DNA from: Candidatus Salinicoccus stercoripullorum
GTDB taxonomy: Bacteria; Bacillota; Bacilli; Staphylococcales; Salinicoccaceae
Direction of reading: 5' to 3'
Length of the DNA: 37,990 nucleotides
NCBI GenBank assembly: GCA_019113295.1
Contig: DXHR01000027.1
Span: 1 to 37,990, forward strand
Shown: positions 30,968 to 37,990 of the stretch, piece after piece
Layout of the letters: every line of letters starts with the position of its first letter
Position numbering within the stretch: position 1 is the first letter of the stretch
Notes under the pieces: model-generated
Told to the model about the DNA's origin: nothing
Database searches by the model: none
The model's input: the letters and a program-made list of their open reading frames with translations, nothing else
Translations under genes and position numbers: made by a program

Positions 30968-32485
30968 ATGTCGGAGAAAAGAACCATATTCCAGAGAATC
31001 CTGGATGTCATCGAGCGGGTGGGTAATAAACTCCCGGATCCATTTGCGCTTTTCATCGGACTGGCTGTGCTGATGATTTTCGTGTCCTACATATTCAGTC
31101 TGTTTGATGCATCGGTCAGCCACCCGGGTACAGGGGAGGAGCTGCCGATCAGGAATCTTCTCTCCGGTGAGGGGCTGCAGTTCATCATCACGTCGATGCT
31201 CGAGAACTTCACAGGTTTTGCACCGCTGGGTCTTGTGCTTGCGATGATGCTCGGTATCGGGCTCGCGGAAAAAGTCGGATTGCTCGATTATGCAATCCGC
31301 AAGACGATTCTGAAATCACCGCCGTTCCTGGTCACTTATACGGTCGTGTTCGTGGGTATTTTGGGTAACCTGGCATCGGATGCCGCGGTTGTCCTCATTC
31401 CGCCACTCGGTGCACTCGTATTCTACAAGCTCGGCCGCCACCCGCTTGCCGGCCTCTCAGCTGGTTTCGCCGGGGCGGGCGCCGGGTTCACTGCGAACCT
31501 GTTCGTTGCCGGAACGGATGCACTACTTGCCGGAATTTCGACGGAAGCGGCTGCAATCATAAATGAGAACGTCACTGTGACAGCGGTCGACAACTGGTAC
31601 TTCAACATCGTCTCGACATTCATGCTGACAATCATCGGCGGTCTCGTGACGACGAGAATCGTCGAGCCGAGACTCGGTAAGTATGAAGGGGATTCAGTGG
31701 AGGATGAAAATACGGAAGAGCTTCCGAATGCGAAGAAAGGATTTTTTGCAGCTGTCATTGCCGGAGCTTTATACTGGATGATCGTCGTCGCAGTGATACT
31801 GATGCCAAACAGTCCGCTGACGAATGAAAACGGCGGCATCTCACCCTCACCGTTCCTTGACGGGATCGTGCCGATCATCCTGATCTTCTTCGTCATCATC
31901 GGCATGGCCTTCGGTATTACGGTCGGCAGGATCAAAGAGAGCAAGGATGTCACGCATTATATGACAGAGGCGATCAAGGACATGGCCGGCTATATCGTAC
32001 TCGTATTCGCCATCGCCCAGTTCATCGCATATTTCACATGGTCGAATCTTGGTACATGGCTTGCGGTGAACGGGGCTGAATTCCTGGAAAGCATCGAATT
32101 CACAGGCGTCGGACTGATTATCGGCTATGTGATATTCACGGGACTGCTCAACTTCCTGATTACATCAGGTTCTGCAAAGTGGGCGATCGAGGCACCGATC
32201 TTCGTGCCGCTGTTCATGCAGCTCGGCTATCATCCGGCATTCACACAGACCGCATACCGTATCGCCGACTCGTCCATCAACATCATCACGCCGCTGTTCC
32301 CGTACATGGTCATCATCCTTGCGTTCATGCAGCGCTATGACAAGAATGCAAGCATCGGCAGCTATATGGCGCTCATGATCCCGTACTCGCTGACATTCCT
32401 TGCAGCTTGGATCATACTGCTGCTGATCTTCTTCTTCACGGGGCTGCCGCTCGGGCCGGGGGTCAGTGTCTATCTTGAGAAATAA
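30968..32485 (+). CDS. abgT: AbgT-family transporter (p-aminobenzoyl-glutamate type)
   Basis: 505 residues with about 11-13 membrane segments. FQRILDVIERVGNKLPDPFALFIGL at the N-terminus, FTGFAPLGLVLAMMLGIGLAEKVGLL, GNLASDAAVVLIPPLGALVF, and TSGSAKWAIEAPIFVPLFMQLGYHPAFTQTAYRIADSSINIITPLFPYM are the conserved stretches of the family. AbgT of E. coli imports p-aminobenzoyl-glutamate; other members export sulfonamides. GAGGGGT lies before the ATG at 30968; the GTG at 30956 overlaps this site. The amidohydrolase 25 bp downstream makes import of an acylated amino acid the more likely role. Expression is probably under CcpA. Confidence 0.9.
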   Translation: MSEKRTIFQRILDVIERVGNKLPDPFALFIGLAVLMIFVSYIFSLFDASVSHPGTGEELPIRNLLSGEGLQFIITSMLENFTGFAPLGLVLAMMLGIGLAEKVGLLDYAIRKTILKSPPFLVTYTVVFVGILGNLASDAAVVLIPPLGALVFYKLGRHPLAGLSAGFAGAGAGFTANLFVAGTDALLAGISTEAAAIINENVTVTAVDNWYFNIVSTFMLTIIGGLVTTRIVEPRLGKYEGDSVEDENTEELPNAKKGFFAAVIAGALYWMIVVAVILMPNSPLTNENGGISPSPFLDGIVPIILIFFVIIGMAFGITVGRIKESKDVTHYMTEAIKDMAGYIVLVFAIAQFIAYFTWSNLGTWLAVNGAEFLESIEFTGVGLIIGYVIFTGLLNFLITSGSAKWAIEAPIFVPLFMQLGYHPAFTQTAYRIADSSINIITPLFPYMVIILAFMQRYDKNASIGSYMALMIPYSLTFLAAWIILLLIFFFTGLPLGPGVSVYLEK

Positions 32486-32510
32486 AGAATTGAATGAAGG
32501 AGCATGAATA

Positions 32511-33782
32511 ATGAATGAGCTTGAAAACAGATTGATTGAATGGAGAAGGGATTTCCACAAATATCCGGAACTCGGATTCCTGGAAATGCGTACATCGACA
32601 ATTGTGGCACATGAATTGGAAGCGCTCGGATTTGACCTCGAAATCGGCAGGGAAGTCATGTCTCCTGAACACTGCCTGGGCAAACCGGATGATGCTGAAA
32701 CGAAAGCCCATGCGGAATGGGCGAGGGAGAACGGTGCTGTGGAGAAATATATGGACCGGGTGTCTGAAGGATACACCGGCATCGTGGCTACATGGGATAC
32801 GGGGAGGCCCGGGCCGACGGTTGCCTACCGCGTTGATATGGATGCCCTGCCGATCTATGAAGCGGAGGATGAAAATCATGTTCCGGTTCAGTCAGGCTTC
32901 CGTTCGCTGAACACGGAAATGCATGCCTGCGGCCATGACGCTCACACCTCCATCGGACTGGGGCTCGCCGTCAAAATTGCGGAAAACCGGGATCGGCTGA
33001 ACGGGAGGATCAAACTCATCTTCCAGCCGGCAGAGGAAGGTGCGAGAGGTGCAATCTCCATGGTGCAGGCCGGGGCAGTCGATGATGTGGACTGCTTCAT
33101 CGCAACACATATCGGCATCGGTGTCGAACAGGATCATTTCGTCGCATCCAACAACGGATTCCTGGCGACGTCGAAGATGGATGTCCGCTTCAAAGGGGTT
33201 TCCTCCCATGCAGGCGGCAAGCCGGAAGAGGGGAAGAATGCGATGCTCGCAGCCGCCAATGCCGTCATCAATCTGAATGCCATCCCGAGACACTCCGGCG
33301 GCGTGACACGGATCAACGTCGGGGAACTGCATGCTGGAAGCGGCCGCAACGTCATCTCAGATGAAGCGGTGCTGAAGGTGGAAACCCGTGGTGAAACTTC
33401 TGAACTCAACGATTATATAAAGCATTACACGGAATCCGTCATCGAAGGGGCGGCCCGCATGCACCAGGTCGAGCATGAAATCGAACTCGTCGGAGAAGGG
33501 ATAAGTTCCAAAGGCTCCGTTGAGCTTGCGGAAGTTCTTCATGGGTGTGCAGCGGCAAACAACCTCACGAGCCTGGTTCAGAATGACGAAGCAGCGGGGT
33601 CGGAGGATGCGACGTTCTTCATGGACGCCGTTCAGAAACAGGGCGGCTGTGCGACATACTGTGTCATCGGCACGGATCTCGCTGCCGGGCATCATAATGA
33701 AAGATTCGATGTGAATGAAAAGAGTCTTCTGCAGGGTGTCGAGACTTTATTCGCCTCCGCAGTGAAACTGACCAATAAATAG
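32511..33782 (+). CDS. abgA: AbgA-like M20 amidohydrolase
   Basis: 423 residues. It resembles E. coli AbgA along its length: WRRDFHKYPELGFLEMRTSTIVAHELEALG, the insert IGREVMSPEHCLGKPDD, GYTGIVATWDTGRPGPTVAYRVDMDALP. M20 metal-site motifs are MHACGHDAHT, FQPAEEGARGA, THIGIG and the C-terminal AGHHNERFDVNE; VSSHAGGKPEEGKNAMLAAA is the dimerisation-domain signature. AbgA with AbgB cleaves p-aminobenzoyl-glutamate to p-aminobenzoate and glutamate in the cytoplasm. No AbgB is present here, so the enzyme may act alone, and its real substrate may be another N-acyl amino acid. AAGGAG precedes the ATG. Confidence 0.88.
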   Translation: MNELENRLIEWRRDFHKYPELGFLEMRTSTIVAHELEALGFDLEIGREVMSPEHCLGKPDDAETKAHAEWARENGAVEKYMDRVSEGYTGIVATWDTGRPGPTVAYRVDMDALPIYEAEDENHVPVQSGFRSLNTEMHACGHDAHTSIGLGLAVKIAENRDRLNGRIKLIFQPAEEGARGAISMVQAGAVDDVDCFIATHIGIGVEQDHFVASNNGFLATSKMDVRFKGVSSHAGGKPEEGKNAMLAAANAVINLNAIPRHSGGVTRINVGELHAGSGRNVISDEAVLKVETRGETSELNDYIKHYTESVIEGAARMHQVEHEIELVGEGISSKGSVELAEVLHGCAAANNLTSLVQNDEAAGSEDATFFMDAVQKQGGCATYCVIGTDLAAGHHNERFDVNEKSLLQGVETLFASAVKLTNK

Positions 33783-33786
33783 AAAG

Positions 33787-33828
33787 AAGTGCTCATTGAT
33801 GCCGATCGGCATCAATGAGCACTTTTTT
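33787..33828. terminator. Terminator between abgA and the convergent Gate-domain gene
   Basis: A perfect 38-bp inverted repeat (33787-33805 against 33806-33824) ends in a T run (33823-33828). The reverse side has a shorter U-rich tail (CTTCTTTC), so it may act in both directions. Confidence 0.9.
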
Positions 33829-35170
33829 ACATCCCCACGAATATCCACGCAAACAGGTAGATGACGGGGAAGGATATGACGGTCCGCAATATGAATATGA
33901 GTATGAGTTCCAATACGGAGACCGGTATCTTCGATTTGAGCAGCAGGGCACCGACTTCGGAGAAGTAGATGATCTGGGTCAGTGACATGACAGCGATCAG
34001 GAATTTCGTGAAGTCGCTCTCGATGCCGGAGCCGATGACGGCAGGCAGGAACATATCGGTGATACCGATGATGAACGCTGGTGCGGCAGCCGCAGCCTCG
34101 GGCACCTGGATGAAATCGAGGAACATCTGCACCGGGTAGCTCAGAAAGGTGAATACGGGTGTGTATTCCGCGAGTATCAGGGCGATGGTCCCGATTGCGA
34201 TTACGACCGGGATCAGACCGCCGTATATGTCGATGACGTTAATGGTGCCGTCCTTGAGCAGCCCCTTCGGTCCGTCGCTTTCGGCGGTCCTTCTGTAGGC
34301 GCGCAACTTGGCCGTTTCAAGCATGTTGTCCCCTTTTGTACGTTCGTCGATCTGGCTGCCGGTCTCTTCGTAATATGTCTCCTCTTTTATGGACAGCGGC
34401 GGGATGCGTACTAGTATCAATGTCGTGAACAGGCATGCGATCGTCATCGTCAGGTAGAACTGCAGGAAGTAGTGCTCGATGCCGATGACTGTGGCGATAA
34501 CGAGGCTGAACGGTATGGACAGTACTGAGAAGTTCGTTGCGATCGTGAGCGCCTCGCGTTTTGTATAGAAACCTTTTTCGTATTGTTCCGTCGTAATCAT
34601 GACACCGACCGGACTGCTGCCCATCCACGAAGCGAGCGCATCAATGGAGGAGCGGCCCGGCACCCTGAATAAGGGCCGGATGATAGGTTCAAGGAACGTC
34701 CCGACAAATTCCATCAGACCGAAATTCATCAGAAGCGGCATCAGGAACGCGGCAAGCAGGAGCCATGTCGCCAGAATCGGCACGAGGGAGTACATCATCG
34801 TGCCGCCGGTCGGGTCACCCGTGATTGCCTCCGGACCGAAACCGGTGATGACCATAACTGCAATGACCGCTCCTGTGAACCTGAGGATGAACCAGAGCGG
34901 CCCGAGGACGAAGATCCCCTGCAGCTTCGATGTATGGCTGAACAGGCTTTTATTCACAAACGTACCGTATATTGTAATCAGCAGGAAGACGACGATAGCA
35001 GTCGTCGTGATGGCAGGTATCGTCCCTTCAAGGTTGGCGAGGATCCCTTCGGCCATGACGCCCAGCATGATCGTCCATTGTCCGTCGATGCTGACGGGGA
35101 CGATGAACAGCAGCAGGGCGATGAAGGAAACGATCCATGTCTTTAACTTGGTCGCTGTATCAAAATGCAT
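33827..35170 (-). CDS. YjiH-family membrane protein with nucleoside-recognition (Gate) domain
   Basis: 447 residues with about ten hydrophobic segments. Two homologous-looking parts carry the Gate-domain pattern: FGLMEFVGTFLEPIIRPLFRVPGRSSIDALASWMGSSPVGVMIT in the first half and FLDFIQVPEAAAAAPAFIIGITDMFLPAVIGSG in the second. A soluble loop (IKEETYYEETGSQIDERTKGDN) lies between them. This is the arrangement of YjiH and of spore-type SpmA/SpmB relatives; the substrate is unknown. AGAGGG precedes the ATG. It is divergent from the aminotransferase gene, 115 bp apart. A role in amino-acid or peptide transport is only a guess from neighbours. Confidence 0.8.
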   Translation of the reverse strand: MHFDTATKLKTWIVSFIALLLFIVPVSIDGQWTIMLGVMAEGILANLEGTIPAITTTAIVVFLLITIYGTFVNKSLFSHTSKLQGIFVLGPLWFILRFTGAVIAVMVITGFGPEAITGDPTGGTMMYSLVPILATWLLLAAFLMPLLMNFGLMEFVGTFLEPIIRPLFRVPGRSSIDALASWMGSSPVGVMITTEQYEKGFYTKREALTIATNFSVLSIPFSLVIATVIGIEHYFLQFYLTMTIACLFTTLILVRIPPLSIKEETYYEETGSQIDERTKGDNMLETAKLRAYRRTAESDGPKGLLKDGTINVIDIYGGLIPVVIAIGTIALILAEYTPVFTFLSYPVQMFLDFIQVPEAAAAAPAFIIGITDMFLPAVIGSGIESDFTKFLIAVMSLTQIIYFSEVGALLLKSKIPVSVLELILIFILRTVISFPVIYLFAWIFVGM

Positions 35171-35244
35171 AATTAACCCTCTTTTATGTATTAATATGAA
35201 TAACTCAATGATAGAGGAGTGCAGGGGAAAAGTCCATAATATTC

Positions 35245-35253
35245 TGATATAAT
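35245..35253 (+). promoter_or_regulatory. Extended -10 promoter of the aminotransferase gene
   Basis: TGATATAAT (35245-35253) is a complete extended -10 with consensus TATAAT. No -35 is apparent. Confidence 0.55.
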
Positions 35254-35285
35254 TGAAGAGGAATATTTACGGAAAGAGTGATAGC

Positions 35286-36455
35286 ATGCCGAAAGCGAAT
35301 AAAAAAATGAAGAACATCGAGGTGCCGGGCACCCGCCAGTTTGCCAACCGGGTGGAAGAGTTCCCGGATTGTGTGGACCTGACACTCGGTCAGCCGGATT
35401 TTGAAACGCCGCGACCGATCAGGGATGCGGCAATTGATGCCATCAATACGAAATCGATGAAGTATTCCCACAACACGGGTCTCCCGGAACTCAGGGAAGC
35501 CATCAGCAGCTACTATAAAAAGCAGCACGGTGCGTATTATGATCCGAGCGGCGAAGTGCTGGTGACCGTCGGCGGAAGCGAAGGCATCGACGGTGTCCTC
35601 CGGGCGATCCTCGACCCTGGGGATGAGGTGATCGTCCCGGCGCCAACGTATCTCGGATATGAACCCATCATCGAACTTTCCGGGGGGGTGACGAAATTTG
35701 TCGATACGACCGACACCGGACTGATCGCCACACCGGAGTTGATAGAAGAAAACATTACGGATAGGACCAAGGCAATCATGCTGAACTATCCGACGAACCC
35801 GACAGGCGTCACCTATACAAAAGAACAGATGGATGCGCTTGTGGAAGTATTCAGACGGCATGATATATTCATCATCACCGATGAAATCTATGGAGAGAAC
35901 ACGTTGGAGGGCGACCACATCAGCCTGGCCGCCTATCCCGACATCAAGGAGAAAGTGCTCGTCATCAATGGACTCAGCAAATCCCATGGGATGACCGGCT
36001 GGCGGATCGGCTACGTCACCGGCCACCGGACGATAATGGAAGAAGTCACAGCCGTTCATCTCTATAACACGATATGTGCGAGCCTTCCGAGCCAGTACGC
36101 GGCCATCGAGGCACTGAAGCACCAGCTGCATGTACCGGCGGAGATGAACAAGGAATATATCAAGCGACGGGACTATATATATGATCGTCTGACGAATATG
36201 GGGCTTGAAGTCAAAAAACCTACCGGTGCATTCTATATATTCCCGTCTGTTGGGAAATACACGCGCGACTCATTTAAATTCTGCACGGAGCTGCTTGAAA
36301 CCGTGCAACTCGCCGTCGTACCGGGCCGCTCCTTCTCAGAGTTCGGCGAAGGTCACATCCGCCTGTCTTTTGCCTGCAGTATGGCAGAACTCGAGGAAGC
36401 GGCGGACCACCTGGAGAAATATATCGGGATGCTGGAAGCGGAAAATGAAAAATGA
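35286..36455 (+). CDS. Class I/II PLP-dependent aminotransferase (PatA-like)
   Basis: 389 residues, fold type I. DLTLGQPDFETPRPIRDAAIDAI, YSHNTGLPELREAISSYYKKQHG, VTVGGSEGIDGVLRAIL, NYPTNPTGVTYTKEQM, IITDEIYGE, and the PLP lysine in NGLSKSHGMTGWRIGYVTG are all in the expected order, with RLSFACS carrying the substrate-carboxylate Arg. It is close to B. subtilis PatA, which makes N-acetyl-LL-diaminopimelate, but aspartate and aromatic aminotransferases share these motifs. The chosen ATG follows GGAAAGAGTG; a TTG at 35253 lies within the promoter and is unlikely. A terminator follows the stop. Confidence 0.85.
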   Translation: MPKANKKMKNIEVPGTRQFANRVEEFPDCVDLTLGQPDFETPRPIRDAAIDAINTKSMKYSHNTGLPELREAISSYYKKQHGAYYDPSGEVLVTVGGSEGIDGVLRAILDPGDEVIVPAPTYLGYEPIIELSGGVTKFVDTTDTGLIATPELIEENITDRTKAIMLNYPTNPTGVTYTKEQMDALVEVFRRHDIFIITDEIYGENTLEGDHISLAAYPDIKEKVLVINGLSKSHGMTGWRIGYVTGHRTIMEEVTAVHLYNTICASLPSQYAAIEALKHQLHVPAEMNKEYIKRRDYIYDRLTNMGLEVKKPTGAFYIFPSVGKYTRDSFKFCTELLETVQLAVVPGRSFSEFGEGHIRLSFACSMAELEEAADHLEKYIGMLEAENEK

Positions 36456-36462
36456 CAGCTCG

Positions 36463-36497
36463 GCAGATTGCGATTTTATCATGCAATCTGCTTTTTA
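36463..36497 (+). terminator. Terminator of the aminotransferase gene
   Basis: GCAGATTGC (36463-36471) pairs with GCAATCTGC (36483-36491), followed by TTTTT. Confidence 0.85.
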
Positions 36498-36502
36498 TAT
36501 TG

Positions 36503-36531
36503 TTTATAAACTGATCAAGTAATGTTATACT
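36503..36531 (+). promoter_or_regulatory. Promoter of the symporter operon
   Basis: TTTATA (36503-36508), a 17-bp spacer and TATACT (36526-36531) with an upstream TG (36523-36524) make a good extended -10 promoter. Confidence 0.6.
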
Positions 36532-36545
36532 TATTTTTAATAACA

Positions 36546-36586
36546 GAATTGTCCGACAATTCACCAGAGGGAACCATATGGGTTCC
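36546..36586. promoter_or_regulatory. Two consecutive dyads in the symporter leader
   Basis: GAATTGT-CCG-ACAATTC (36546-36562) contains TTGTCCGACAA, an exact fit to the FadR/GntR-type operator pattern TNGTNNNACNA. It lies just past the expected start point. GGAACC-N5-GGTTCC (36570-36586) follows and may be a second site or a leader hairpin. Confidence 0.5.
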
Positions 36587-36626
36587 TATATTTGTTTCCA
36601 ATGATTTTTCGGGAGGAGGTTTGAAT

Positions 36627-36776
36627 ATGGGAGGTTTTCCACTGACCGGCTGGCTGATCATGATTGTGCCGCCGGTGCTGATGATCCTTTCTGTTGCGCT
36701 CTGGTATGTCAGGGAAGTGAAGATGGAAAAATTGGAAAATGAGCTGATAAGAAAAAATAATCCAAGAGGTGAATAA
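36627..36776 (+). CDS. Symporter small accessory protein
   Basis: 49 residues. One membrane helix (about 8-27, GWLIMIVPPVLMILSVALWYV) is followed by a charged tail (REVKMEKLENELIRKNN). A very strong GGAGGAGGT lies before the ATG at 36627. The frame is open upstream, but that part contains the leader dyads. Small one-helix proteins of this kind precede sodium:solute symporter genes in many bacteria. It is 2 bp from the symporter start, so translation is likely coupled. Confidence 0.75.
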   Translation: MGGFPLTGWLIMIVPPVLMILSVALWYVREVKMEKLENELIRKNNPRGE

Positions 36777-36778
36777 CA

Positions 36779-37990
36779 TTGGGCCACACAGGCATATTGG
36801 TCATTGTCATATTATATCTACTGTTCCTGCTTGTTGTCGGGTTCTGGTATTCGAAAGCGAGCAGCGCTGGTTCCTCCGAATATTTCCTCGGTGGCCGCAA
36901 AATGGGACCGTGGGTCCTGTCCATGAGTGAAAAAGCGTCCGAAAGCAGCGGTTTCATGACCGTGGGGCTGCCGGGCGAAGGGTACTCGACAGGGATGAGT
37001 TCCGTCTGGAATGCCGTTTCGTCCGTATTCTCGATATTCAACTGGTTCTTCTTTGCCAAGCGGATTAGACGTCTGTCCGAAATACTTAAATCGATCACGA
37101 TCCCCGACCTTCTGTCGGCAAGGTTCCAGGACCATTCACATGTGATGCGCATGGTATCCATCGTCGTCATGACTATATTCCAGACGGTGTACGTCTGTGC
37201 CCAGTTCGTGGCATTCGGCGTCCTGTTCGAAGTGGTCCTCGGCGTGAGCTTCTCTGTGGGGGTCATCGTCGGCGGCATCATCACAATCATCTACACGATG
37301 CTGGGCGGCTTCTTTGCGGTTGCCCTGACCGACTTCATCCAGGGGCTGCTCATGGCATTTGCGCTGTTCATACTGCCGATTCTGGCAATCATTGAAATCG
37401 GGGGATTCAACCGCATGGGTACGCTCCTTGACCAGTCGATGGGCACTGAGTTCCTGCAGCCATTCTTCGGCGAGTCGGTATTGACGCTTGCCGGGCTCAT
37501 CGGCATCATCAGCTACCTGTTCATCGGATTCGGGTTCAACGGTTCCCCCCATATTCTCGTCCGCTACATGGCGCTGCGCAATACGCGGGACGTAAAACGC
37601 ATCGCACTGATCGGCATCATCTGGATGATGATCGCCTACTACGGCGCTTCGTTCATCGGCATGTCCGGTGCGGTGCTGTTCCCGGATCTCGGGAATCCTG
37701 AACATATCTTCCCGACGATGACGGTTGAGCTCCTGCCGTGGTGGATTGCGGGTATAGTGCTGGCGGGTGCACTGTCTGCAATGATGTCCTCCATCGACTC
37801 GATGCTGCTTATTGCATCATCGACAATCGCCGAAGACTTATGGAATAAAGTCCTCCATAAAGGTGAACTTGATGAGGGGAAAACCATTCTCGTTTCAAGG
37901 ATTGCCACTGCGGTCATCGGCGGATTCGGCATCATCATCGCACTGAATCCGCTGGACTCCGTATTCTGGCTCGCCGTGTTTGCATGGGCG
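36779..37990 (+). CDS. Sodium:solute symporter, SSS family (3' end outside window)
   Basis: The frame is open to the window edge, giving 404 residues. The SSS pattern is clear: short first helix (ILVIVILYLLFLLVVGFWYS), the SSEYFLGGRKMGPWVLSMSEKASESSGFM loop, MTVGLPGEGYSTGMSSVWNAV, IRRLSEILKSITIPDLLSARF, and AGALSAMMSSIDSMLLIASSTIAEDLW, whose S-S-x-D-S carries the Na+-site residues of helix 8. It resembles PutP-type proline symporters most, but the solute cannot be fixed. The start is TTG, 6 nt after AGAGGTGA in the end of the accessory gene; no ATG fits. Confidence 0.88.
   Translation, partial: MGHTGILVIVILYLLFLLVVGFWYSKASSAGSSEYFLGGRKMGPWVLSMSEKASESSGFMTVGLPGEGYSTGMSSVWNAVSSVFSIFNWFFFAKRIRRLSEILKSITIPDLLSARFQDHSHVMRMVSIVVMTIFQTVYVCAQFVAFGVLFEVVLGVSFSVGVIVGGIITIIYTMLGGFFAVALTDFIQGLLMAFALFILPILAIIEIGGFNRMGTLLDQSMGTEFLQPFFGESVLTLAGLIGIISYLFIGFGFNGSPHILVRYMALRNTRDVKRIALIGIIWMMIAYYGASFIGMSGAVLFPDLGNPEHIFPTMTVELLPWWIAGIVLAGALSAMMSSIDSMLLIASSTIAEDLWNKVLHKGELDEGKTILVSRIATAVIGGFGIIIALNPLDSVFWLAVFAWA

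Noticed and set aside
35205-36131. Long minus-strand ORF opposite the aminotransferase
   Set aside because: Codon pattern and composition (Arg/His/Phe-rich) are those of an antisense shadow; the sense strand holds an intact PLP enzyme.

Overview
The window looks like the chromosome of a moderately high-GC member of the Staphylococcaceae (Salinicoccus/Jeotgalicoccus-like; inferred from protein style, Gram-positive Shine-Dalgarno sites, CcpA-type cre sites and a staphylococcal-type CstB/TauE/SQR sulfide cluster; no 16S is present). It is almost entirely a catabolic and transport region: I see no prophage, IS element or CRISPR.

Layout. (1) 1-3593: end of a LacI-type repressor, then an operator-rich promoter and a three-gene sugar operon (SIS-domain sugar-phosphate isomerase, ribokinase, FucP-type symporter), more AT-rich than what follows and plausibly for D-arabinose. 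(2) 3602-8620: IclR regulator, KDG kinase, KDPG/KDPGal aldolase, D-galactonate dehydratase and a GntP permease, i.e. a De Ley-Doudoroff galactonate operon, followed by gluconokinase from its own promoter. (3) 10222-12910: two tandem paralogues with a pRiA4b ORF-3-like domain, and a small membrane-anchored protein on the other strand. (4) 13098-17327: MOSC protein, mannose PTS ManP (EIIBCA), a GNAT acetyltransferase and ManA. (5) 17351-17675: eight perfectly phased 41-bp tandem units, each able to fold as a hairpin. (6) 17709-24630, minus strand: DUF819 membrane protein, tRNA-Ala(GGC), then a lic-type beta-glucoside system (IIB, IIC, IIA, GH1 6-phospho-beta-glucosidase, LicR-like PRD regulator) with a cre site and a dyad upstream. 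(7) 24729-25331: methyltransferase. (8) 25400-30095: sulfide module: operator-like dyads, a 22-codon leader ORF, CstB, TauE, SQR, and a convergent diheme TsdA-like thiosulfate dehydrogenase lipoprotein. (9) 30334-30967: remnant of a cystathionine/methionine gamma-lyase and a regulatory region with a full-consensus cre. (10) 30968-33828: AbgT transporter and AbgA-type amidohydrolase. (11) 33827-36497: YjiH-like Gate-domain membrane protein and a class I aminotransferase, divergent. (12) 36503-end: small symporter accessory protein and a truncated sodium:solute symporter.

How they work together. The sugar modules feed pentose phosphates, pyruvate + glyceraldehyde-3-P, 6-phosphogluconate and fructose-6-P into central metabolism, with candidate CcpA sites at several promoters. 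The sulfur module suggests a linear route sulfide -> persulfide (SQR) -> thiosulfate (CstB) -> export (TauE) -> tetrathionate at the outer membrane face (TsdA); this is the most coherent system in the window. Other points worth following are the kinase/A5P-isomerase/FucP operon, the 41-bp hairpin array, and the helically phased operators at 525-618. All family assignments come from reading motifs; no database search was run.
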